Of a stretch of 7,251 nucleotides of DNA, positions 1-6,781 are shown in pieces. The stretch is taken from positions 1 to 7,251 of the forward strand of contig JAKCEJ010000147.1 of NCBI GenBank assembly GCA_021838065.1, written 5' to 3'. Numbering within the stretch: position 1 is the first letter of the stretch; every line of letters starts with the position of its first letter. The position numbers and the translations under genes were made by a program. The notes under the pieces are model-generated. The model was not told where the DNA came from and made no database searches. It saw only the letters and a program-made list of their open reading frames with translations. This DNA is from Pseudomonadota bacterium (GTDB taxonomy: Bacteria; Pseudomonadota; Gammaproteobacteria; Steroidobacterales; Steroidobacteraceae).

Positions 1-1
1 G

Positions 2-526
2 CCGCTCGCGTGGCTGTACGGCCGCATGGCGAGGACCCGGCGGGGCGACTTTTCCATCGCGAGCAAATTCACTGTGGGCCTGTATCTTCTCGCGGCCGCG
101 TTTTTCCTGTACGCCGCGAGCGGCTTCACGGCCCGCGGCGGCGTGACCTCACCCTGGTGGCTGGTCGCCGGCTACGGCGCGCAGTCCCTCGGTGAACTGC
201 TGATCAGCGCGCTGAGCTTCTCGATGGTGTCTCAGCTGGTGCCGCGGCGCTCGCGCGGCATCATCATGGGCGGCTGGTTTCTCGGCATGGGCGTGAGCCT
301 TTATGGCGGCGGCGCGCTCGCCAGTCTCGCGAGCATCCCGACCGGCATGACATCGCCGGTCCAGACTCTGCCGATCTACACGCGTCTTTTCGCATGGCTG
401 GGAACCGGCGCACTGGCCTGCGCGATCGTCGCCACCCTTCTCGTGCCGTGGCTCAGGCGATTGACAGCCGGACCCGCCGTGCAGAGCACGTTGATTTCGG
501 CGCCCGATCCGGCGCCCGTTGCCTGA
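2..526 (+). CDS. POT/PTR2 family proton-dependent oligopeptide transporter, C-terminal part (5' end outside window)
   Basis: Inner-membrane major-facilitator protein expected to import di- and tripeptides with protons. The frame is open to the left window edge and reads PLAWLYGRM across the first in-frame ATG at 26, so that Met is internal and the true start lies outside. About 174 residues are visible, compared with about 500 for the whole family. Recognition rests on the family pattern: a segment with RGDFSIASKF before a membrane helix, then SLGELLISALSFSMVSQLVP and RGIIMGGWFLG. These resemble the TM10-TM11 region of Dtp permeases, including the conserved Glu of the GEL motif in TM10. Four hydrophobic helices are visible, at about residues 16-35, 48-75, 88-110 and 125-147 counted from base 26. 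The C-terminus is a short polar tail ending in PDPAPVA. The gene converges on the RND pump gene with a 60-base gap. The family call is firm; the exact substrate is not determinable. Confidence 0.88.
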   Translation, partial: PLAWLYGRMARTRRGDFSIASKFTVGLYLLAAAFFLYAASGFTARGGVTSPWWLVAGYGAQSLGELLISALSFSMVSQLVPRRSRGIIMGGWFLGMGVSLYGGGALASLASIPTGMTSPVQTLPIYTRLFAWLGTGALACAIVATLLVPWLRRLTAGPAVQSTLISAPDPAPVA

Positions 527-586
527 CCGCACCTCTGAGGTGGCATAGACCCCATCGCGCGCGCGAAGATCGAACGTCGCGATCGG
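527..586. terminator. Convergent intergenic gap with short inverted repeats (weak terminator candidate)
   Basis: This 60-base gap separates two genes that converge on each other. CACCTC at 530-535 and GAGGTG at 537-542 form a perfect 6-bp inverted repeat around a single T, which in RNA would fold as a hairpin of about 5 bp. A second weak repeat pairs GATCG (568-572) with CGATC (580-584). Neither is followed by a T-run on either strand, so this is not a standard intrinsic terminator. The position, between convergent stops, is the main argument for a termination role. Confidence 0.25.
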
Positions 587-3500
587 TCACGAGCGGCCGG
601 TTTCGGGCTTCAGCCAACGCGCGGCCAGAGGCGGCACCAGGAGCAGGCTGACGATCGTCGAGGAGACCAGGCCGCCGAGGATCACGACCGCCATCGGCCC
701 TTCGATCTCGTGGCCGGGCTGGTGCAGCTGGACGGCCACCGGCAGCAGCGCGAGCGCGGTCAGCAGCGCGGTCAGCAGCACCGGTGTCAGCCGCTCCTCG
801 GAGCCGCGAAGCGCGGTTTCCAGCCCCCAAGTCTGGCCTTCGGCGCTCACCAGGTGGTCGTAGTGCGATACCAGCAGAATGGTATTGCGCGCCGCCATGC
901 CAAACAGTGCGACGAAGCCGACCATCGCTCCGAGGGTCAAGGTGGCGCCGGTCATCGCCGCGGCCGCCACGCCACCGATCAACGTGCTTGGCAGCACCAG
1001 GAGCACCAGCACCACGTGACGAGCCCGGCCGAATGCCAGGGCCATCAGCAGCACGATCAACGCAAGCGCCGCGGCGGTGTGCAGGTAGAGCTGATGCGCA
1101 GCCGCGACCTGCGCCTCAGCGACACCGCCGTAGCGCAGATACACACCGGGCGGCAGTTTGACCTGCGCGGCAATCGCCCGCCGCGCGGCTGCGGCGAAGC
1201 CGGTCTGATCCGATGTGGTCGGATTCGCGGTCACCACCTGGCGACGCAGCCCATCCTCGTGGTCGATCTCGCTGCGGCCGGACTCCAATTTGAGCCTCGC
1301 GACGGCCGAGAGCGGCACCACCGCGCCGTCGGCGCTGCGTAGCGGCAAGGCGCCGATCTGCTGCGGCGAGGAGCCTGCCCCGGCGATGCGCACCGCCACC
1401 GCAATGGTGCGGTCGGAGTGCGCGAGCTGCCCGACGATCGCGCCCTGGTAAGCCGCGTTGACCGCCCGCAGCACGTCGCTCGGCTGCAGTCCGTACAGCG
1501 CCAGCCGCTCGGGCCGCAGCTGCACGTGCAGCTCGGGTTCGCGCGGCGGGACCTGCAGCCGCACCTCGCCGGCATGCGGCAGCCTGTTCAGCACCGCCGC
1601 GATGCGGCGAGCCACGTTGTCATCGGTATCCAGGTTGTTGCCGAACACACTGACGACGAACGGCGCGGTCTCGCCGGACAACGTCTCGCCGATACGCTCG
1701 GCAAGCACCGAATAGACCTCCGTGAGCTGGTTCGGGAAATCCGCAAACACCTTGCGGATCGCCGCCTCGATCTGGCTCGGGGTGTAGCCCTTGGCCGGGT
1801 CGATCTGGATGTCGAACTCGCTCTTGTTCGGCGCGTCCCGATCCTGGCCATTCACGGCGCGGCCAATCTGCTCCGCGACGGTCTTGACGCCGGGGATCGC
1901 CAGCAGCCGCTTCGAGATGCGCACGCCGACACGGGTGGTCTCGCGCAGCGAGATGCCCGGGCGCAGGCTGGCGTGGGCGATCAGGTAGTTTTCGCGGAAA
2001 TTCGGCAGCAGCCGCTGGCCGAACAGCGGCAGCAGCGCCGCGCCAGCGATCCCGGTACCGAGCAGCACCGCCAGCACCGCACCCGGGTGGCGGTACAGCC
2101 GCTCGATCGTGCGCCGCTGGACGCGCTTGCACTCTAGAAGAAGCCGCGCCTCGGCCGGCGGCTTGTGCCTGCGCATCAGCAGCGCGCACAGCGCCGGCGT
2201 GGCGCTCATCGCCACCAGCAGCGAGAGGCCCACGGCGAGCAGGAAAGCGATCGAGAGCGGCCGGAAGAACGATCCCTGGATACCCGTCAGCATGACGATC
2301 GGCAGGAACGCCACTGCCACCGCGGCGGTGGCATAGAACACCGGCGTCCGCACCTCCAGCGAGGCGCCGACGAACAGCTGGCGGGCATCGAGTTCCGCCC
2401 CGGCAGCACCGGCGTTGCGACGTCTGCGGGTGATGTTCTCGACATCGATCACCGCATCGTCGACAACCACCCCGAGCGCGACCACCAGGCCGCCGATGGT
2501 CATCGTGTTCAGCGACAGCCCGAACATCTCCAGGATCCACACGGCCCCCAGCAGCGACAGCGGTATCGACGAAAACGAGATGAGGGCGCCGCGCCAGTCA
2601 CGCAAAGTCGCCAGCAGCAGGATCACCACCAGCACCGCGCCGATCAGCAGTGACGCGCGCAGTTTGCTGAGCGCAGTCTGAACAAAGGTCGCCGGCCGCA
2701 GCAGCGCCGGGTGGTAGATCACCCCTTCCTTTTTCAGCGCCGGCGCAAGCGCGTTGAGCCGGTGTTCAAGCGCGCGGGTGACCGTCAGCGTGTTGGCGCC
2801 GTACTGCGTCGATGTCTCGACCAGAATACCGGGCTGGCCGCCGATGACACCGTCGCCGAAGCGCGGCGCCGCGCCATCGCGCACGGTAGCGACGTCACCG
2901 AGCCGGACCGGCAGGCCGTGGCGCGTCGCAACTACCGCCTGTGCCAGATCCTGCGGCGTCTCGCCGGGTGCCTGCGCGCGCAACACGATGCGCTGCGACG
3001 GCGTCTGAATATATCCGCCGCCGATCAGCTCGGTGGCACGTCGCGTGGCGCGGAACACGTCATCCAGTGACAATCCGTCGGCGATCAGCTTCTGCGGATC
3101 GACGATCACCTGGCGCTCGCGTTCGGCGCCGCCGTACAGCATCACTTGCGACACGCCGGGAACCGAGAGGATCTGGGGTTCGACCACCCAGCGCACCACA
3201 CTGCGCAGCTGCACCGGCGTCAGCCGATCGCTGGTGAAACCGAAGTGCTCGAGATACTGCATCGAGGATGACAGCGGCGAGAGCAGCGGCGGACCGACGC
3301 CCGCAGGCAAAATGCCGGGGGCTCCCGCCAGCCTCTCGGTGACCACCTCGCGCTGCCGATACGGATTGCCGCGGCGCGTGAACAGCACATAGATCGCCGA
3401 CAGGCCCTGGATTGACTTCGAGCGCACTGTCTTGACGCCCTCGGTGCCCGCCAGAAGCCCTTCCAGCGGCCGTGTCACCAGCGCCTCGACCTGCTGGGCA

Positions 3501-3670
3501 TCGAGTCCCGGCGCCTCGGTCTGCACTGTTACGTGCGGCGGCGCGAAGTTCGGGAACACGTCGAAGCGCGCATGGAACAGCGCCCCGATACTCGCGACCG
3601 CGACGAGTATCGACAAGGCGGTGACGATGCGCGGATGCGCCAGCGAGGCGCGGACGATCGCGCTGAGCAT
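587..3670 (-). CDS. RND efflux permease, heavy-metal-efflux (CusA/CzcA-like) branch, atypical substrate residues
   Basis: Proton-driven inner-membrane pump of a tripartite exporter, 1027 aa, close to the usual 1030-1050 of HME-RND proteins. The fold is complete. TM1 is at about 14-32 and the first large periplasmic loop follows. TM2-TM6 lie at about 338-499, TM7 at about 529-550, the second loop at about 551-860, and TM8-TM12 at about 862-1015. HME hallmarks include VFPNFAPPHVTVQTEAPGLD near the N-terminus, GGLVVALGVVVDDAVIDVEN in TM4 (D404, D405, D409, E411) and ALFGMAARNTILLVSHYDHL in TM10. By eye alignment the CusA methionines M573, M623 and M672 are not conserved; the matching segments read YLIAHASL, DAPNKSEF and RIGETLSG. 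The CzcA first TM4 Asp is Ala, and the CusA TM10 Glu is Arg928. The start at 3670 is chosen because its ATG overlaps the adaptor stop (TGATG), matching translational coupling, and MLSAIVRASLAHPRIV is the normal RND N-terminus; an ATG 15 codons upstream would intrude into the adaptor gene. Family confident, substrate unknown. Confidence 0.93.
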   Translation of the reverse strand: MLSAIVRASLAHPRIVTALSILVAVASIGALFHARFDVFPNFAPPHVTVQTEAPGLDAQQVEALVTRPLEGLLAGTEGVKTVRSKSIQGLSAIYVLFTRRGNPYRQREVVTERLAGAPGILPAGVGPPLLSPLSSSMQYLEHFGFTSDRLTPVQLRSVVRWVVEPQILSVPGVSQVMLYGGAERERQVIVDPQKLIADGLSLDDVFRATRRATELIGGGYIQTPSQRIVLRAQAPGETPQDLAQAVVATRHGLPVRLGDVATVRDGAAPRFGDGVIGGQPGILVETSTQYGANTLTVTRALEHRLNALAPALKKEGVIYHPALLRPATFVQTALSKLRASLLIGAVLVVILLLATLRDWRGALISFSSIPLSLLGAVWILEMFGLSLNTMTIGGLVVALGVVVDDAVIDVENITRRRRNAGAAGAELDARQLFVGASLEVRTPVFYATAAVAVAFLPIVMLTGIQGSFFRPLSIAFLLAVGLSLLVAMSATPALCALLMRRHKPPAEARLLLECKRVQRRTIERLYRHPGAVLAVLLGTGIAGAALLPLFGQRLLPNFRENYLIAHASLRPGISLRETTRVGVRISKRLLAIPGVKTVAEQIGRAVNGQDRDAPNKSEFDIQIDPAKGYTPSQIEAAIRKVFADFPNQLTEVYSVLAERIGETLSGETAPFVVSVFGNNLDTDDNVARRIAAVLNRLPHAGEVRLQVPPREPELHVQLRPERLALYGLQPSDVLRAVNAAYQGAIVGQLAHSDRTIAVAVRIAGAGSSPQQIGALPLRSADGAVVPLSAVARLKLESGRSEIDHEDGLRRQVVTANPTTSDQTGFAAAARRAIAAQVKLPPGVYLRYGGVAEAQVAAAHQLYLHTAAALALIVLLMALAFGRARHVVLVLLVLPSTLIGGVAAAAMTGATLTLGAMVGFVALFGMAARNTILLVSHYDHLVSAEGQTWGLETALRGSEERLTPVLLTALLTALALLPVAVQLHQPGHEIEGPMAVVILGGLVSSTIVSLLLVPPLAARWLKPETGRS

Positions 3671-4629
3671 CAGTCGTCGCCGCCAGAGATGATGCGCAGC
3701 CCCTGCAGCGACCACAGCACGCCGGCGCCCTGAACGACGATGCGGTCATCGGCGTGCAGCCCGCTCACCAGCCAGGCGCTGCCGACTGCCTGCAGCGGGG
3801 TCACCCGCAGCGGCGCGAACTGCGTGTTGCCGTCCCGCGTTTTGCGCGGCAGCACGCGGTAGACATAGGCGCCCTGATGCCCATAGAGCAGCGCTCCGCC
3901 CGGCACCACGCGGCCGTGGCGGCTGCGGCCTTCGAGCAGCACTGGCAGCTGTGCACCCGGGCCAAGGCCGGTCGGCGGATGCGCAATCAGCAGCAGCAGG
4001 CCAACGCTCTGCATCTGCGCTGCCTGGGGTAGCGGTCCGAGCACGCGCGCCGGCACCTCGGCACCATCGACATCGACGAGCGCCCGCTTGGGCACCGTGC
4101 CCAGGCTGTGGCGGCCCAGCAGATTGGCGCGCAGCAGCAGCTGATGGCCGCCGGCAAGCTGTTCGAGCAGCCTCGCGCGCTGCGCTTGGCTGAGCTGCGC
4201 CAGCGGTCCCCAACGCAGCAGGAACTCAGTCCGGGCTTCCCGCGCGCGCACCCGCGCTTGCGTCTGCGCCGCCTCGGCCAGTTGCAGCGCCTTCAAGGAC
4301 GCGTTCGCACCGCGAAAGAGCCCCTTCAGCCGCGCCGTCTCCGCTGCGGCCGCCCGGGCGACGGCCCGGGAGGAGTCGAGCCGACCGGCATCTGCCACGA
4401 GCTGCGACGGATCGAGGACTTGGCCGTAGGCATCGATGTGCTGGGGAACCTGTGCGGCTGGCGCCGCGGCGATGAGGATCCCGACCGCGCGCTGCTGCAC
4501 GGCGCTGAGCGTCGGCAGCCGGTTGTTCGTGTGGGCCGCTGCCGCCATCCGGCTGTTGGCGGCGGCCATCGGGGCGGACAGCAACAGCATCGCGCAGAGC
4601 GGCAGCAGCAGGCGCCTCAGCGGCATCAT
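3670..4629 (-). CDS. RND periplasmic adaptor (membrane fusion protein), compact CusB/HlyD-like
   Basis: Adaptor expected to link the RND pump to the outer-membrane channel in the periplasm; 319 aa from the chosen start. The N-terminus MMPLRRLLLPLCAMLLLSAPMAAA is a good Sec signal peptide with likely cleavage after about residue 24. After it come a short beta segment with HIDAYGQVLDPSQLV (64-78), an Ala/Arg-rich helical hairpin (about 80-135), a beta-barrel part (about 160-235), and a membrane-proximal part containing VVPGGALLYGHQGAYVYRVL (241-260) and GLHADDRIVVQGAGVL (289-304), typical of adaptors. The protein is shorter than CusB (about 400 aa); I see no clear lipoyl half-motifs and no Met/His metal cluster. 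ATG 4629 is preferred because it sits just before the signal peptide, with GGGA 8 bases upstream. In-frame ATGs at 4653 and 4737 would add a non-hydrophobic leader without better ribosome sites. It is the first gene of the operon with the pump and was identified partly through that linkage. Confidence 0.83.
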   Translation of the reverse strand: MMPLRRLLLPLCAMLLLSAPMAAANSRMAAAAHTNNRLPTLSAVQQRAVGILIAAAPAAQVPQHIDAYGQVLDPSQLVADAGRLDSSRAVARAAAAETARLKGLFRGANASLKALQLAEAAQTQARVRAREARTEFLLRWGPLAQLSQAQRARLLEQLAGGHQLLLRANLLGRHSLGTVPKRALVDVDGAEVPARVLGPLPQAAQMQSVGLLLLIAHPPTGLGPGAQLPVLLEGRSRHGRVVPGGALLYGHQGAYVYRVLPRKTRDGNTQFAPLRVTPLQAVGSAWLVSGLHADDRIVVQGAGVLWSLQGLRIISGGDD

Positions 4630-4679
4630 TGATGCAATCCCGTGCCGGATCATCGGCGGCTGCCCATGCGGTGTGCCAA

Positions 4680-4693
4680 CCCCTATTGAGGGG
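4680..4693. repeat. Short inverted repeat upstream of the adaptor gene
   Basis: CCCCT (4680-4684) and AGGGG (4689-4693) form a perfect 5-bp inverted repeat around ATTG. It lies 51 bases upstream of the chosen adaptor start. If transcription of the operon begins near 4755, it would sit in the mRNA leader and could form a small stable hairpin. It could equally be an operator half-site pair or chance in GC-rich DNA. Confidence 0.25.
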
Positions 4694-4873
4694 CCCGCCG
4701 GAGGTAAGGCTGATCGCGCTGGAGTGTTCGTTGCCATCGGCGCCGTTCAATGCAGATGGGCATTAGAGTTGAAACCAGGGCCACCGGCACCGATCGATTG
4801 ACGCGCCAGCCCCCGGAGCAGCGGGGAAACACGCCAAACACGAAGGCAACGTACGCCCACTCCCCCCGAGTTG

Positions 4874-4899
4874 CCACGTGGTTGAGTCCCGTGGTCCAC
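4874..4899. promoter_or_regulatory. Candidate operator upstream of the outer-membrane gene
   Basis: CCACGTGG at 4874-4881 is a perfect 8-bp palindrome, and GTGGTCCAC at 4891-4899 is a second one around a central T. CGTGGT is repeated directly at 4877-4882 and 4890-4895, 13 bases apart. The cluster covers the place where a -35 box for the TATAGT element would lie, as expected of a regulator binding site. No regulator gene is in view and no known consensus was recognised, so this is a positional inference. Confidence 0.3.
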
Positions 4900-4930
4900 T
4901 TCTCGTTGGCCCGAGAGTATAGTTCCAGGA
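4895..4930 (+). promoter_or_regulatory. Candidate promoter of the outer-membrane gene, possibly giving leaderless mRNA
   Basis: TATAGT at 4918-4923 matches the sigma-70 -10 consensus at five of six positions. The segment 17 bases upstream (TCCACT, 4895-4900) is a poor -35 box, so activation by a bound regulator would fit. The expected start of transcription, about 7 bases after the -10 box, coincides with the ATG at 4930. No Shine-Dalgarno sequence is visible before that ATG. Confidence 0.3.
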
Positions 4931-6411
4931 TGGTCATCCGCGCGAGCACGGCCGACCGGTTGAGGTCGGCCATCGAACCTGTCCTGCAATCGGCACACTC
5001 GGCCCGCGTGCTGCTGCTGCTGCTCTGCGCCGGCCCGCTCGCCGCCTGCGCCCACTTTCAGCCGAAGCCCCTGTCCGCGGCGAGCAGCATCGCCGGCTTC
5101 GAATCGCGCTCGCTCGGGACGCCGGGGCTAGGCGCCTTCCTGGCGGCCAATCACGTCGCGGCACCGGCGCGAGGCGCAGCGTGGAATCTGAAGGCGCTGA
5201 CGCTCACGGCGTTCTATTACCAGCCGGCGCTCGCCGAGGCGCGCGAGCGGCTGCTTGCGGCACAAGCCGCCCGGATCACCGCCGGTGAGCGGCCGAACCC
5301 ATCGTTCGCAATCAGGCCCGGCCACGACGCTGTTGTTCCCGGGGCGCTAAGCCCGTGGATCGTACCCTTATCCTTCGACTGGCCCATCGAGACCGCCGGA
5401 AGGCGCGGCTACCGCCTCGCAGAGGCTCGACATCTGGCCGCGGCGGCTCGCTGGGACCTGGTCGGTACGGTCTGGCGAATCCGCAGTCGCGTGCGAGCGG
5501 CGCTCCTCGGGCTTTATGCGGCACGCCGATTCGAGTCGCTTCTTGCACGCGAAGAGTCGACCCGGCAACGAGTCGTCCATCTCCTCGAGGGCCAGTTCAG
5601 GGCGGGCAACGTCTCGAGTTATGAGGTGACTCAGGCTCGAATCGCGTTGGATCGTGCGACGCTGGCAAGGCAGGCCGCGGCAGGACGTTTGCGGCAATCG
5701 CGCATCGCCCTGGCCGGCGCCCTCGGTGTACCGCTGCATGCGCTCGTGGGCGTCAGATTCTCGTTCAACGACCTGAAGTCCTTCCCCCTGGCGCTCACTC
5801 GGGCGCAGGTGAGGCAGCGGGCACTGCTCGAGCGCGCCGATGTCCGCGCGGCGCTCGAGCGTTATGCGGCAAGCCAATCAGCCCTGCAGCTGCAGAGTAG
5901 GCGTCAATGGCCCGATATACACCTCGGACCCGGCTTTACCTGGAACGCGCAGCTCTCGGGCGACAGGCAGTGGGTTCTCGGACTTTCCTTGCCGCTGCCC
6001 ATTCTCAATCACAATCAGGGCCCCATTGCCGAGGCCAGCGCACGACGCGCACTTGCTGCCGCTCACTTCCTGACGGTGCAGACGGCCGCTGTCACGCAGA
6101 TCGATGGCTCTCTCGCCGCGTACGATTCCGCGCGCGCGCAGCTCACGACGGCCGATTCCCTACTCCGCGGTCTCAAGCGCCAGCTCGACTCTGTCAACGC
6201 GCGGGTCGCGGCCGGGGAGCTGCAGCCGATCGACCTGACGAACGCCCGCGCTGCCTATGAGGCTGGCGCACAGAACCGGCTCGACGCGCTGCTGCGCGGG
6301 CAGCAGGCCCTTGGCCGCCTGGAGGACGCCGTGCAGAGCCCGCTCACCCTCGCGCCCGCCACGGTGCAGGCCGCACAACGCGCGATCAGCCTGGATGCAA
6401 CGAGACACTGA
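4930..6411 (+). CDS. TolC-family outer-membrane factor (CusC/CzcC-like lipoprotein)
   Basis: Outer-membrane channel expected to complete the tripartite exporter with the adaptor and pump; 493 aa from the chosen start, within the family's usual 420-500. ATG 4930 is chosen because it opens a signal peptide with a hydrophobic VLLLLLCAGPLAAC run (27-40) ending in a lipobox LAAC. Cys40 is therefore the predicted lipidated residue. The open frame extends to an ATG at 4750, but those 60 residues are polar and unlike a secreted N-terminus. Two OEP-type repeats follow. The first contains ITAGERPNPSFAI (116-128), a beta segment WIVPLSFDWPIETAGRR (143-159) and long helices (about 165-265). The second contains WPDIHLGPGFTW (327-338), LGLSLPLPILNHNQGPIAEA (350-369) and helices to about 470. 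The PLPILNHNQG segment is characteristic of the HME-associated group. It is transcribed divergently from its likely partners rather than within their operon. Confidence 0.9.
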   Translation: MVIRASTADRLRSAIEPVLQSAHSARVLLLLLCAGPLAACAHFQPKPLSAASSIAGFESRSLGTPGLGAFLAANHVAAPARGAAWNLKALTLTAFYYQPALAEARERLLAAQAARITAGERPNPSFAIRPGHDAVVPGALSPWIVPLSFDWPIETAGRRGYRLAEARHLAAAARWDLVGTVWRIRSRVRAALLGLYAARRFESLLAREESTRQRVVHLLEGQFRAGNVSSYEVTQARIALDRATLARQAAAGRLRQSRIALAGALGVPLHALVGVRFSFNDLKSFPLALTRAQVRQRALLERADVRAALERYAASQSALQLQSRRQWPDIHLGPGFTWNAQLSGDRQWVLGLSLPLPILNHNQGPIAEASARRALAAAHFLTVQTAAVTQIDGSLAAYDSARAQLTTADSLLRGLKRQLDSVNARVAAGELQPIDLTNARAAYEAGAQNRLDALLRGQQALGRLEDAVQSPLTLAPATVQAAQRAISLDATRH

Positions 6412-6499
6412 CGGTTCCAGCGCCGATCGATGACCGCGTTCGCCGGAGTCTAATCGTTCGCTTTGAACAGGCACGCATTTGGCGACGCCGCGGGCGCTG
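6412..6499. other. Intergenic gap between convergent outer-membrane gene and broken DJ-1 gene
   Basis: This gap of 88 bases lies between the outer-membrane gene stop and the last stop (minus strand, 6500-6502) of the decayed gene. I see no strong hairpin with a T-run and no ORF with coding character. One frame of the decayed gene stays open to 6450, but its residues there look random. Confidence 0.4.
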
Positions 6500-6781
6500 T
6501 CAGCTCGTCTTCACCTTGTGCAAGACGGGCGGATATGGCCGTCCTCGACGGATCCGAGTGCCGCTGATGGTTCCCGGCGAGGTGACCTGTCCGGCGAAGT
6601 GGATCGGATGATCGCCTGCGGGGAAGTTGAAATCGACCCTGTCGCGATGCAAGTCGAGAGATGCCGGTAGAGCACGGAGGTGCCATCGCGGAATTTCGAG
6701 CGTCGCGGATGGGGGGCTCGCCCGGCGCACGCGGATGCGAAAGGCGACAGCCCGCCCGGGAGCCAGCGTGCCGGCGCGCCT
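6500..6781 (-). other. Third-frame 3' segment of the broken gene, beta-rich module of unknown function
   Basis: In this frame about 90 residues run without a stop, from the RAGTLAPGRAVAFRIRVRRA stretch to the end VLHKVKTS. They include DRVDFNFPAGDHPIHFAGQV and TSPGTISGTRIRRGRPYP. The alternating hydrophobic pattern and the FAGQV...GTISGT spacing resemble small beta-sheet modules found beside hydrolase or methyltransferase domains, but I cannot name the domain. It may be a C-terminal extension of the DJ-1 protein, read after a frameshift, or the tail of a separate decayed gene. It has no good start of its own; the first candidate is a GTG at 6730. Confidence 0.4.

Larger units (their letters stand above)
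4630..4929. promoter_or_regulatory. Divergent intergenic region between adaptor-pump operon and outer-membrane gene
   Basis: This 300-base region must carry promoters for both directions. It has lower coding character than the flanks, although open frames run into it from both genes. On the minus strand TCTAAT (4767-4762) resembles a -10 box, but I see no convincing -35. On the plus strand TATAGT (4918-4923) is a fair -10 box close to the outer-membrane gene. Palindromes lie at 4680-4693 and 4874-4899 and are listed separately. No clear MerR-type operator with a 19-20 base spacer was found. No RNA gene is evident. Confidence 0.5.

Noticed and set aside
26..28. ATG 26 as the true start of the peptide transporter
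   Set aside because: The open frame and POT-like residues continue upstream to the window edge, and a 166-residue start here would omit most of the transporter.
1418..2137. Long plus-strand open frame (239 codons) inside the pump gene
   Set aside because: It is antisense to a confidently identified RND pump. Its translation is rich in Arg, Gln and His without any domain pattern, typical of the mirror frame of GC-rich genes.
2165..2653. Second plus-strand open frame (162 codons) inside the pump gene
   Set aside because: Antisense shadow with a Gln/Arg/His-rich composition and no recognisable fold.
4108..4632. Plus-strand open frame opposite the adaptor gene
   Set aside because: The minus-strand frame has a signal peptide, adaptor motifs and coupling to the pump, while this frame has only low-complexity Arg/Gln-rich sequence.
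4630..4737. 36-residue N-terminal extension of the adaptor (start at ATG 4737)
   Set aside because: It would push the signal peptide into the interior and covers a hairpin and likely leader sequence; no ribosome site was seen before it.
4680..4770. MerR/CueR-type operator in the divergent region
   Set aside because: GGTAAGG-like and CCTTACC-like bits are present, but no dyad with the required arms between -35 and -10 boxes at 19-20 base spacing could be found.
4750..4929. 60-residue N-terminal extension of the outer-membrane factor
   Set aside because: The residues are polar and would bury the signal peptide and lipobox. The candidate promoter lies inside this stretch.
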